Source of the DNA: Bifidobacterium sp. | Lineage (GTDB): Bacteria; Actinomycetota; Actinomycetes; Actinomycetales; Bifidobacteriaceae | Direction: 5' to 3' | Assembly (NCBI RefSeq): GCF_022647885.1 | Contig: NZ_JALCLM010000001.1 | Location: forward strand, 2,278,265-2,342,264 | Length of the DNA stretch: 64,000 bases | In this document: positions 43,308 to 51,938 of the stretch, piece by piece | How positions within the stretch are numbered: position 1 is the stretch's first letter | Layout of the letters: each line of letters starts with the position of its first letter | Made by a program: the position numbers and the translations under genes | The notes under the pieces: model-generated | What the model was told of the DNA's origin: nothing | Database searches by the model: none | What the model saw: only the letters and a program-made list of their open reading frames with translations

Positions 43308-45188
43308 TCAGTGGTCTTGTAAGAGCTCTTCACCACCATTTGCCACACGAATCATGGAATATTGGGATTCATAAAGCCTGAAGTAGGCTTGACGCAACGC
43401 AAGCAGCTCCTCATGAGAACCATGCTCCACAATCTGTCCGTGATCGATGTAACAGATTTCGTCAGCATTCTCAATTGTCGAAAGACGATGAGCGATGATG
43501 AAGGAGGTGCGTCCTTTGAGTAGGTGGTCTAGGCCTGCCTGCAGAGCCTCCTCTGTACGCGTATCAATATTGCTGGTTGCTTCGTCAAGGATCAGAATAC
43601 GAGGATCAGCCAGTAGCACCCTGGCAAAGGCGATGAGCTGACGTTGCCCTGCTGAAAGTGTGGCTCCACGTTCCTCTACTACAGTGTCATAGCCATTAGG
43701 CATCTCCATAATGAATTCGTGAGCATGCACAGCTTTAGCAGCTGCTTGGATTTCCTCGTCCGTTGCGTCGAGCTTACCGTAGCGGATATTTTCTCGAATA
43801 TCGCCAGAGAAGATGAAGGTATCTTGGAGCATCACACCCATTTGCTGACGCAATGATTGCAAGGTGACATCACGAACGTCATACCCATCAATAGTCACTG
43901 AGCCTTCAGAAACATCATAGAAACGCGATAGCAGATTGATGATGGTGGTCTTGCCTGCACCTGTCGGCCCCACTAGTGCAACTGTGCGTCCTGGTTCAAC
44001 ATGGAAGTCCACCAAATTGAGAATGTTGCGCCCTCCATCTTCATAGCGGAATACCACATCGTTGAAGTCCACCTTGCCCCTAATCTGAGGCAAGGTTGCA
44101 GCATCAGGTTTGTCCTGAATCTCGGGAACCACGTCAAGTGTTTCAAAGATACGTTCCAGGTAAGCCGAGCAGGTGATGAGCTGATTGTAGAAATTACCGA
44201 TATTAATAACAGGGTTCCAGAAGTTGTTAGCATATCCAATAAATGCAACCAGCACACCGGTACTGACGTTAACTCCCCCAAACCCCATGATGCCGACATA
44301 GTAGATGAAAGCAATCGTCATTGTGGAGATATTTTGCACCCCTGGCCACATAAGAAACTGAATATGAGCAGCCGTCATCCACGACTTACGCACCTCACCT
44401 TGCTGCTCCTGGAAGGTCTCATATTGTGTACGCTCACGAGCAAAGGTCTGCGTAGTTTTGACACCTGCGATTGACTCATGAATGTATGCATTGAGATTGC
44501 TTTGCTTATTGGAAAGTTTCTGATAGGCCTTGCGCTGGAAATATTGGAGCACTCTAACCCAGATAATGAGCACAGGGAACAGAATCAGTGACCAAAGTGT
44601 GAGTTTCCAATCGATAGCCGCCATCACCACCAGTGTGATGATGAAGGTGAACACATCAGAAATTACATTGATCAGTCCTGAGCTCAAGGTGTCAGAAAGA
44701 GTGTTGACATAGTTCACTACGCGAATCAAAATCTTGCCATGGGGTCGTGAATCGAAGTATGAGAAGGGCAATGTTTGGATATGTGAGAACAACTCTCTGC
44801 GCATATCCTTCAACATCAATTGCCCAACACGAGTGATTGAAACTGTGCGATATCTCAGGCACAGCTCGTACAACACAATTGCTGCAAAGAACACAGCGCC
44901 CAGAATTAGCAATTGTGTGATGTCTTTATTAGGAATCACGGAGTCAATGATGATTTTGATGAGATATGGGACAGCAACGAGGATGCTGCTCATCAACACC
45001 ACCACCGCCAGAATTTTCATAACCTGACCGATATATGGTTTGAGATATACCCCTACCCGCATAATATCGCGGAAATTAATCTGTTCCTCGAGCTCTTCAT
45101 CTTCGCGGAAGGTGTTGCGCTGATGATTGTTACGCGTAGCATCCTTTGCCGCCGTCTCATGCCGCTTCGCACTATTACGTCGTGCCAT
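43308..45188 (-). CDS. ABC exporter half-transporter (canonical-ATPase partner)
   Basis: Fused membrane and ATPase half of a type IV ABC exporter, 626 residues: six helices over ~55-350, ATPase domain over ~385-610. Walker A GPTGAGKTTIINLL, Q-loop GVMLQDTF, signature LSAGQRQLIAFARVL (variant: LSAGQ), Walker B RILILDEATSNID with the catalytic Glu, and switch His in IIAHRLSTI. The ATG at 45188 begins MARRNS. The gene follows the second half 17 bases downstream, so the two form a heterodimer of the LmrCD/BmrCD/TM287-288 kind. Substrates are probably drugs, lipids or peptides, but this cannot be decided here. Confidence 0.9.
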   Translation of the reverse strand: MARRNSAKRHETAAKDATRNNHQRNTFREDEELEEQINFRDIMRVGVYLKPYIGQVMKILAVVVLMSSILVAVPYLIKIIIDSVIPNKDITQLLILGAVFFAAIVLYELCLRYRTVSITRVGQLMLKDMRRELFSHIQTLPFSYFDSRPHGKILIRVVNYVNTLSDTLSSGLINVISDVFTFIITLVVMAAIDWKLTLWSLILFPVLIIWVRVLQYFQRKAYQKLSNKQSNLNAYIHESIAGVKTTQTFARERTQYETFQEQQGEVRKSWMTAAHIQFLMWPGVQNISTMTIAFIYYVGIMGFGGVNVSTGVLVAFIGYANNFWNPVINIGNFYNQLITCSAYLERIFETLDVVPEIQDKPDAATLPQIRGKVDFNDVVFRYEDGGRNILNLVDFHVEPGRTVALVGPTGAGKTTIINLLSRFYDVSEGSVTIDGYDVRDVTLQSLRQQMGVMLQDTFIFSGDIRENIRYGKLDATDEEIQAAAKAVHAHEFIMEMPNGYDTVVEERGATLSAGQRQLIAFARVLLADPRILILDEATSNIDTRTEEALQAGLDHLLKGRTSFIIAHRLSTIENADEICYIDHGQIVEHGSHEELLALRQAYFRLYESQYSMIRVANGGEELLQDH

Positions 45189-45205
45189 CTGTATGCCCTT
45201 ACTCC

Positions 45206-47044
45206 TTAAAAACCTGCTGATTGACCAGATTGCAGGCCAAGTTGCTTGCGGTATATCTCCCAATATCGTCCGTGCGCCTCTACTAATTCCTGATGAGTAC
45301 CCTGCTCAACGATTGCGCCGTGTTCCAACACCAGAATTAAATCAGCATCTTTAACCGAAGAAATTCTGTGTGCAATAGTGATAATGGTTTTTTGGGTTTC
45401 CAATTCACTTAAGTGCCGCTGAATCTCTGCTTCAGTTTCCATGTCAACTGCCGACGTGGTGTCGTCCATCACCAGAATTGATGGGTCATCAGCTAAAGCC
45501 CTAGCCAAACTCAAACGCTGTTTCTGGCCACCAGACAGACCCACTCCACGCTCACCGACTACAGTGTTATACCCTTCAGGCATTCCTTGAATGAACCCGT
45601 CGGCCCCCGCTATCGCAGCAACGCGACTGACATAATCCTCATCACTTGCTGTAGCTCCAAAAGCAATATTGCCACCTATGGTATCTGAGAAGAGGAAAGT
45701 ATCTTGCGCGACGATGCTAACTTGAGAGCGCAGCGTGGACAGAGGCCAGTCGCGTGCATCAATGCCGTCGATAAGAACATGTCCAACAGTTGGGTCATAA
45801 AAACGTGAAATCATGCTTACCAAAGTGGACTTCCCGGAGCCAGTCTCTCCCAGAATGCCAAGTTTTGAACCTGCCGGCACAAAGAAATCAAGATCCTTAA
45901 GGATTGGAGTTTCTGGATCATCAGGGAAGGCAAAGCTGACATGATCGAAGCGAATCTCGCCTCCGATACGTTCGGGTGCTGTGTTCTCAGTGTGACTAAT
46001 CTTCGCCATCAAGGCATTAGCGTGTTCAACGGAGGACTCTGCATCAGGGCGCTCAACAATTCTCGAGCGCGATGTGAGTAAACGCCTTATTTTGATGCAA
46101 GAGGCGTTGAAACGCTGAATGTCGTTAATCAGCCAACCCGATTGGCGTACTGGTCCGTCAATCATCCACAGGAAGCTGTCAAAAGCCACCAAATCGCCTA
46201 GGGTCATCATATTCTCGATGACGAGCCAACCTCCAAAAACTAGGATAATCAGCTGCAACATAAAGGATGAACCATCAAGCCAAGGCATATATCGTCGACT
46301 GTTATAGGCAAGCTTCATATTGCGTTGCATGTAGTCGTCGTTATGCTCGTCGAACTTTTGGGTTTCAAAAGGTTCGCGTACAAAAGCCTTAACTACACGG
46401 TTGCCTTCGATATTTTCTTCGACCATGGAGTTCAGACGAGCCAAAGAATTGCGGATATCGAAAAACAGAGGATGTGCATGACTTGCTAGTGCACGAGTAA
46501 AGAAGAATAGGAATGGCGTTACGCAAGCTAGAGCCAGAGCTAGTCGCCAATCGATAGTGACCATCACGCACAACGATCCCACAAACAAAATCACGCAGTC
46601 GGCAACGTTGTAGGTAACCCATGACAGAAAATGACGAATCGCGTCAGTGTCTGAGGTCATTCGGCTCATGATGTCGCCGATTCTAGTGTGGTTAAAATAC
46701 GTAAAATCTAGGCTGTGCAATTTCTCGTATTCGTCAGAAACTAAACGATAAATAGAATTTTGCCCAAAACGTTCCATGAACATTTGGTAACCGTAACGCA
46801 CTGCGGTGCGCACAACAGTTACTGCAATCATGGTAAAGCACAACCGAGGTAGGCGGTCATGGTGACCTTGCATGATGACCTGATCGACAATCATGCCAGC
46901 TAACAGAGGCATAATCATCACGAGGACCTTATCTATGATGAACAGCATCGCCGCTGCGATGATTCTGGGCAGATCGGGTTTGCAATATGGCAATATCCAA
47001 CGCATATTGCTGGCTTGTTGATTATTATTGGGATCGACGTACAT
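45206..47044 (-). CDS. ABC exporter half-transporter (degenerate-site partner)
   Basis: Second half of the heterodimeric exporter, 612 residues: six helices over ~15-310 and an ATPase domain over ~360-600. Walker A GILGETGSGKSTLVSM and signature LSGGQKQRLSLARAL are intact, but the Walker B catalytic glutamate is aspartate (SILVMDDTTSAVD). Together with the LSAGQ variant of the partner this predicts one inactive and one active composite ATP site, as known for heterodimeric exporters. The start at 47044 (MYVDPNNN) follows GAGGGG; the frame stays open 68 codons further upstream without an RBS. First gene of the operon. Confidence 0.88.
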   Translation of the reverse strand: MYVDPNNNQQASNMRWILPYCKPDLPRIIAAAMLFIIDKVLVMIMPLLAGMIVDQVIMQGHHDRLPRLCFTMIAVTVVRTAVRYGYQMFMERFGQNSIYRLVSDEYEKLHSLDFTYFNHTRIGDIMSRMTSDTDAIRHFLSWVTYNVADCVILFVGSLCVMVTIDWRLALALACVTPFLFFFTRALASHAHPLFFDIRNSLARLNSMVEENIEGNRVVKAFVREPFETQKFDEHNDDYMQRNMKLAYNSRRYMPWLDGSSFMLQLIILVFGGWLVIENMMTLGDLVAFDSFLWMIDGPVRQSGWLINDIQRFNASCIKIRRLLTSRSRIVERPDAESSVEHANALMAKISHTENTAPERIGGEIRFDHVSFAFPDDPETPILKDLDFFVPAGSKLGILGETGSGKSTLVSMISRFYDPTVGHVLIDGIDARDWPLSTLRSQVSIVAQDTFLFSDTIGGNIAFGATASDEDYVSRVAAIAGADGFIQGMPEGYNTVVGERGVGLSGGQKQRLSLARALADDPSILVMDDTTSAVDMETEAEIQRHLSELETQKTIITIAHRISSVKDADLILVLEHGAIVEQGTHQELVEAHGRYWEIYRKQLGLQSGQSAGF

Positions 47045-47353
47045 CAGGGATAACCCCTCGCGTTCCTTGTTGCTCTCCGTTACCCGGTTCTCTCCGGGAT
47101 TCCCCGCTCGTATTACGCGAATTACTTGGTGTTGATATCCCCAAAATTCCCCGTTGAATACATAAGCTCGCAATATTCTATGCGAGTCATCAAGCTTTTC
47201 AACCGCTGTGATTTTCGGCGTGTCTGACCATCTGTCACCACTGAGCACAACGATTCGCTGTGCATGATGTAAGAGATTTTTTGGTAGCTGTTCGCTTCTC
47301 GCGCAGTAATTAGATATACAGACTTATCAGGAGTATCAGCTCAGAAAAAGGAT

Positions 47354-47381
47354 AAGCCCGGTGGAGGGAGCCACCGGGCTT
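47354..47381 (-). terminator. Terminator downstream of metG
   Basis: Perfect 11-bp stem AAGCCCGGTGG/CCACCGGGCTT with a 6-base loop. On the minus strand it is followed by ATCCTTTTT. It lies about 290 bases beyond the metG stop, leaving a long 3' untranslated region or a small transcript between. Confidence 0.75.
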
Positions 47382-47573
47382 GAGAGAAGAGAGAAGAAGG
47401 GTTCAATTATGGGGTTCTGGGATGAACCTCGCCAACCTGTTAGCTGCTGACATCTCTTATATAAACAGCGCTTTCTTAGAAATATGATGCGGTATTCTCA
47501 AAAAAGCCTGTGAATCTTGTAACCACAGTGTGCGCATCGCCGCCATCATGTTCTGATCACTCATTCACCACCG

Positions 47574-47600
47574 TGGAGACTCTGGTAAGTAGAGTCTCCA
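47574..47600. terminator. Hairpin in the metG 3' region
   Basis: 10-bp stem TGGAGACTCT/AGAGTCTCCA with a 7-base loop, 75 bases past the metG stop. There is no T-run, so it may be an RNA processing or stability structure. Confidence 0.45.
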
Positions 47601-47674
47601 GTGCACTGTGCTGTTGCCAGAACGTGAATTCTATGCAGTCTTGCGTGCCTCACTGAATGATTCATACTGCTATA

Positions 47675-49564
47675 TCAATTGTCCTTGTTACCGGTGCCTT
47701 TGGAATTCTCCAATTTAGCTTTTTCACTTGCAAGCCTCTCAGCTTCTTTCGTGCGACGAGCATCAAGTTCAGCTTGGAAGCGGTCCAATTCCTCTTGCAC
47801 AGCCTCTTTAGGAATCTTTGCAAAAATCGGCGTTGGTTTGGCGATAGGCGTGCCATCTACGATGGCTTCGCGCTTCCACGGATGAACATTTTCACCGAGA
47901 CGATACTGCCCTGTGATAATTGGGTAGCGGAATCCTGGTTTGTCGAGATCTTCAACTTCTTCAATATGCGGCAGCGGGGAGAATACTCCTGTACCTCCCA
48001 TGGTCTCGTGCACACGTTGAGCTGAGTGCGGCAAGAAGGGTGCTAGCAAAATATTCGCATCCACGACAGCCTGAGCAGCTGTATGCAGCACAGCAGCTAA
48101 ACGTTGCTCATCGTCTTTGATCTTCCACGGTTCCATTGCTGATATATATCGGTTGATAGCTCCAACAGTAGCCATCGCCTCGCCCAGAGCCGCCTTTTGG
48201 CGATGATGCTCTATCAAGTCACCAACCTTGTCAAAAGCGTGCGCTGTGAGCTCAAGCAATGCGGTATCTTCGTCTTGGAGCGTTGAAGTATCGACTGTAG
48301 GGATGCAACCAAAATCTTTGTGTAGCAGGTTCGCTACGCGATTGACCAAGTTACCCCAGCTTGCTGCCAACTCTTCATTATTGTGTCGCACAAATTCTGC
48401 CCAAGTGAAATCTGCATCAGAGTTTTCTGGACCTGCAATAGAAATGTAGTATCGCACCGCATCAACCTGATATCTTGCGAGGATATCTTTCACATAAATC
48501 ACAATGCCACGCGACGAGCTGAATTTCTTTCCCTCCATCGATAGGAATTCACTCGCGACAACTTCTTCAGGAAGATTCAACTTACCAAAATCGCCAGCTT
48601 CTCCACCTTTTGAGCCTTCACCGTCATAAGCCAATAGTTCGGAAGGCCATATCTGAGAGTGGAAAGTGATGTTATCTTTGCCCATAAAATAATATCCGAG
48701 TGCTTGCGGATCGTTCCACCATTTACGCCAAGCTTCGGGGTCTGCCTGACGGCGTGCCCACTCGATAGAAGCAGACAAATACCCGATTACAGCGTCAAAC
48801 CACACGTACAGTTTCTTATTAGGATTATCAATCCAGCCATCAACAGGAACAGGAATACCCCAATCAATATCACGAGTGATAGCGCGAGGCTTGACTTCCT
48901 TAAATAGCCCAATGGAAAAGTTAATGACATTGGTACGCCAACCTTCACGGCTTTTCAGCCAAGTGAGATTAGCTTCAGCAAGAGCCGGAAGGTCCAAGAA
49001 GAAATGCTCAGTTTCCTCAAAAATCGGAGTTTCACCGTTGATCTTCGATACCGGATTAATCAATTCATCAGGATCTAGTTCATTACCGCAGTTATCACAT
49101 TGGTCACCGCGAGCACCTGAAGCGCCACAAATAGGACAGGTACCCTCGATATATCGGTCTGGCAAAGTCCTGCCTGTAGATGGTGAGATGGCTACTTGCT
49201 GCTTGTCTTTGTATATATATCCATTATTCAGGCACTGTTTGAACATCTCTTGCACCACATGCTCATGATTGGCAGTGGTAGTGCGAGTGAACAAATCATA
49301 GCTCAGTCCAAGATCGCACAAATCCTTAGCAATTACCCTGTTATAGCGGTCGGCAAGCTGCTGAGGACTTACACCCTCTGCTTCTGCTTGAACAAGGATT
49401 GGGGTACCATGCTCGTCTGTTCCTGAGACCATCAGGACATCGTTGCCCTTCATGCGCTCATAGCGGGCATAGACATCGGATGGAACGCCGAAACCTGCGA
49501 CGTGCCCGATATGACGTGGTCCATTGGCATACGGCCAAGCGACAGATACAAGGATATGACTCAT
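47675..49564 (-). CDS. metG: Methionyl-tRNA synthetase
   Basis: Class I aminoacyl-tRNA synthetase charging tRNA-Met, 629 residues. HIGH motif region [17 protein letters not shown] at the N-terminus; four-cysteine zinc knuckle ([18 protein letters not shown]) at ~140; KMSKS variant [11 protein letters not shown] near 330; [16 protein letters not shown] and the C-terminal helical anticodon domain. A charged Lys/Glu-rich tail ends the protein; there is no separate EMAP-type tRNA-binding domain. The start follows CAAGGA. Divergent from the AbiEi-like gene. Confidence 0.97.
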   Translation of the reverse strand: MSHILVSVAWPYANGPRHIGHVAGFGVPSDVYARYERMKGNDVLMVSGTDEHGTPILVQAEAEGVSPQQLADRYNRVIAKDLCDLGLSYDLFTRTTTANHEHVVQEMFKQCLNNGYIYKDKQQVAISPSTGRTLPDRYIEGTCPICGASGARGDQCDNCGNELDPDELINPVSKINGETPIFEETEHFFLDLPALAEANLTWLKSREGWRTNVINFSIGLFKEVKPRAITRDIDWGIPVPVDGWIDNPNKKLYVWFDAVIGYLSASIEWARRQADPEAWRKWWNDPQALGYYFMGKDNITFHSQIWPSELLAYDGEGSKGGEAGDFGKLNLPEEVVASEFLSMEGKKFSSSRGIVIYVKDILARYQVDAVRYYISIAGPENSDADFTWAEFVRHNNEELAASWGNLVNRVANLLHKDFGCIPTVDTSTLQDEDTALLELTAHAFDKVGDLIEHHRQKAALGEAMATVGAINRYISAMEPWKIKDDEQRLAAVLHTAAQAVVDANILLAPFLPHSAQRVHETMGGTGVFSPLPHIEEVEDLDKPGFRYPIITGQYRLGENVHPWKREAIVDGTPIAKPTPIFAKIPKEAVQEELDRFQAELDARRTKEAERLASEKAKLENSKGTGNKDN

Positions 49565-49755
49565 AATCCTTGATTATTGGCGGCGGCGAGGACAGCAAGC
49601 GTTAAACCGAACTAATCGGGATTATTGATACTAATTACACTCATTTGAACGCCAATTATTCACATTTATGAACGAAATACAGACAGTCTATCCACATTTC
49701 CACATATCTGCTTCAGGTCCTCGAATAATAATCCATTTGGGCATATCTTCCCATC

Positions 49756-50394
49756 ATGACAGAAACACAACAACACCTCAGCATGAGAACCACCAGTAAG
49801 CCAACAGTGGACCACGGACTGTCCAAAAAGTCAGCACTGATCTTCGCTCACGACCTTCCTGGACCTATGAGTATGAAACGCTTATGTGACCTTGGGATAT
49901 TAATCCCGTTAGAAGGAACAACAGCTTTTCTCAATTCGGACGCCGAAACTCTATATGGACGAGCATCCATTGCTGCCTGTGTAGTACCCACCGGAGCGGC
50001 CGCGTGCACACTGTTAGCCACATGGATCTGGTCGGGTGGCTCATTTCCTAAAACTATTGATATCATTTCTCGCTCGCACTACCGAGCTCCTGTACACGGT
50101 CATCTCATCCGAGTGTATAACCGAAATATTCCTCCGGATCATCTCAGACGGATGGGCAAACTCCTAGTCACATCACCGATTCGAACTGCTTGCGATTTGG
50201 CTTGTGACAATGATTCAGGTGATAGTCAAGAACTACTGCTTGTTATATCTGACCTACTCCATCGACAACATCTCACTCCTTCGGCTTGTCTTGCTCTGCT
50301 GTCAAGTAACTCACGTTGGCCTGGTCATGCTAAAGGAGTGAAGATGTTTACCGAGATGAAACTCGATTTCGACACATTGGGCAATCATGTCTAA
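49756..50394 (+). CDS. AbiEi/DUF559-like actinobacterial protein, N-terminal part only
   Basis: 212 residues. The pattern resembles the many actinobacterial proteins annotated as AbiEi-type antitoxin domain with DUF559 nuclease: A..C.L.ATWIWSGGSFPKTIDIISRSHYRAPVHGHLIRVYNR, then LLVTSPIRTACDLACD. The usual C-terminal Vsr/DUF559 nuclease domain is absent, so it is a short version. No AbiEii toxin is next to it. A strong Shine-Dalgarno is lacking. It overlaps the following gene by 8 bases. Any toxin-antitoxin role is unproven. Confidence 0.6.
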   Translation: MTETQQHLSMRTTSKPTVDHGLSKKSALIFAHDLPGPMSMKRLCDLGILIPLEGTTAFLNSDAETLYGRASIAACVVPTGAAACTLLATWIWSGGSFPKTIDIISRSHYRAPVHGHLIRVYNRNIPPDHLRRMGKLLVTSPIRTACDLACDNDSGDSQELLLVISDLLHRQHLTPSACLALLSSNSRWPGHAKGVKMFTEMKLDFDTLGNHV

Positions 50395-50794
50395 ACACCA
50401 TTCTCCACATGACGCCAAGCGCAAACGAAGCCAACATCAACAGCATCGCCAGCGCTTAGACAAGCTTCAACAGGAGGAAATTACGTATGCGCAGAATATC
50501 ACCGCTGGGATGCAAAGCCATCTATCCCCTCCTGAGCCTCCGCCTCAACCCAGTCCGGCAGTTGCATGTGACCCATCCACTCCACTTAATGTCTTATGGG
50601 AATTCGCACGAGAATACCCCAATCTCAGGTATTGGATTGTTGCCAACCCAACTGCAACACCCGAGATACTTGAATTCATTGCTCAACAAGGTGGACCAGG
50701 TGTTGCATATGGCCTTGGTATATTGCTCGAGTCCCTAGAATTCGATACATCGAAACGAACGAACACCAACACCTTGCTGGGGCACCCTGCTTAG
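50387..50794 (+). CDS. Small protein with variant leucine-rich-repeat-like segment
   Basis: 135 residues. The N-terminal ~40 residues are highly charged (KHHSPHDAKRKRSQHQQH), probably disordered or nucleic-acid-binding. The rest contains CDPSTPLNVLWEFAREYPNLRYWIVANPTATPEILEFIAQQGG, which looks like two units of the variant leucine-rich repeat (LRV) common in actinobacterial proteins (DPxTPxxvLxxLAxxxPxLRxxVAxNPxTPxxLL). It starts inside the end of the preceding gene, so translation is probably coupled. Function unknown. Confidence 0.6.
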   Translation: MSKHHSPHDAKRKRSQHQQHRQRLDKLQQEEITYAQNITAGMQSHLSPPEPPPQPSPAVACDPSTPLNVLWEFAREYPNLRYWIVANPTATPEILEFIAQQGGPGVAYGLGILLESLEFDTSKRTNTNTLLGHPA

Positions 50795-50850
50795 CGAGGA
50801 GATTTCACATACGTGCATTGAATTAAGTGAAGATTATTCTTGAGTAACGC

Positions 50851-51915
50851 TTAATTCTTAAGTGCTAGCACAGCAGTGTATACATCTTTACGATTTGGCA
50901 GTGAACCATCAGGCAAAGGATGCTCCGCGACAACTTGTGCAATTGCCTCTTTGATGCGTAAACCATTTTCTAGGGCTCGGTCGATAGACAACACCGCAAG
51001 ATCTTCTACTGGTAATGCTGCAGGAGCCGCGGCTAAAGCTTCATCTTCTGAAGCTCCAGCAACAACAAGCACCATCTCGCCGCGGGGAGGATTCTCGGCT
51101 ATCGATTTGACTATGCCAGAAATTGTAGATCTTCGAACCTCTTCATAATCTTTGGTTAACTCTCTGCACAAGGCCATAGGACGATTAGGACCAAACGCCT
51201 CCAACAAATCCTTCATCGAATCATCAATGCGATGAAGAGTTTCATAAAACACCATGGTACGTAGCTCAGCTTGCATAGTTCTGAGATATTGCACTCGCTC
51301 CGCATGTTTACGAGGAAGAAAACCTTCATAACAGAAGCGATCCGTAGGCAAACCAGAAAGAGCGAGAGCGTCGAGCACAGCACTAGGACCGGGGGCGCAG
51401 GTGACAGGAATATTCCGCTCGATTGCCCGACGGACAATCGCCAGACCAGGATCATTAATAGTTGGCATGCCCGCATCAGACACAACCACAACACAAGCGC
51501 CCTGCTCAACTTGGTCTAGAAGCCCGTCTGACTTCGCACGTTCATTGTGATCGTGGTAAGCGATGACTCTGCCCTTAACATGCACCCCTAAGCGATTTGC
51601 TAAATCAAATAATCTACGCGTATCTTCAGCTGCAACAATGTCAGCATCTTGCAGAAGAGCAATAAGCCGTGTCGAAGCATCGTGAATATTGCCAATAGGC
51701 GTTGCCGCCAACACCACAGTTCCCTCTGGTACGAGCCTGTCCGATATTGCTTGTTGAGTTACTATTTCTCTGCCTTCATCCGTAGCTTCTTCTTCAGACA
51801 ACTCCACTCCCCTATAACTAGTGTCTTTCGCAACTTGCTGCTGCACCACATCTGTAGAGATTATGGTATCGAATTCAGCAAATTGTTGTGTGGATTGAGC
51901 AGACTTGGTTTGCAT
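50851..51915 (-). CDS. rsmI: 16S rRNA (cytidine-1402-2'-O)-methyltransferase
   Basis: SAM-dependent methyltransferase that 2'-O-methylates C1402 in the ribosomal decoding centre, 354 residues. The tetrapyrrole-methylase fold is clear: VVLAATPIGNIHDASTRLI, DIVAAEDTRRLFDLANRL, VVVSDAGMPTINDPG, PGPSAVLDALALSGLPTDRFCYEGFLPRK. About 65 polar residues precede the catalytic fold, longer than usual. I chose the ATG at 51915 because GGAG lies 4 bases ahead. Divergent from pmt, whose start is only ~25 bases away, so the two 5' ends share one compact promoter region. Confidence 0.9.
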   Translation of the reverse strand: MQTKSAQSTQQFAEFDTIISTDVVQQQVAKDTSYRGVELSEEEATDEGREIVTQQAISDRLVPEGTVVLAATPIGNIHDASTRLIALLQDADIVAAEDTRRLFDLANRLGVHVKGRVIAYHDHNERAKSDGLLDQVEQGACVVVVSDAGMPTINDPGLAIVRRAIERNIPVTCAPGPSAVLDALALSGLPTDRFCYEGFLPRKHAERVQYLRTMQAELRTMVFYETLHRIDDSMKDLLEAFGPNRPMALCRELTKDYEEVRRSTISGIVKSIAENPPRGEMVLVVAGASEDEALAAAPAALPVEDLAVLSIDRALENGLRIKEAIAQVVAEHPLPDGSLPNRKDVYTAVLALKN

Positions 51916-51938
51916 AGCTCCAGTATCCTCTAATCTTG

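Larger units (their letters stand above)
47045..47674. other. Intergenic region between metG and the ABC exporter operon
   Basis: 630 bases. It contains the metG-side terminator hairpin (47354-47381), a second hairpin (47574-47600), and a purine-rich tract GAGAGAAGAGAGAAGAAGGG at 47382-47401. On the plus strand this tract would act as a ribosome-binding site for a 13-codon frame beginning at 47409 (MGFWDEPRQPVSC). The part 47045-47350 must hold the exporter promoter. Nothing else recognisable. Confidence 0.4.

Noticed and set aside
49756..50394. Type IV toxin-antitoxin system
   Set aside because: The AbiEi-like similarity is partial and no AbiEii nucleotidyltransferase toxin is adjacent. Only a family resemblance is reported.
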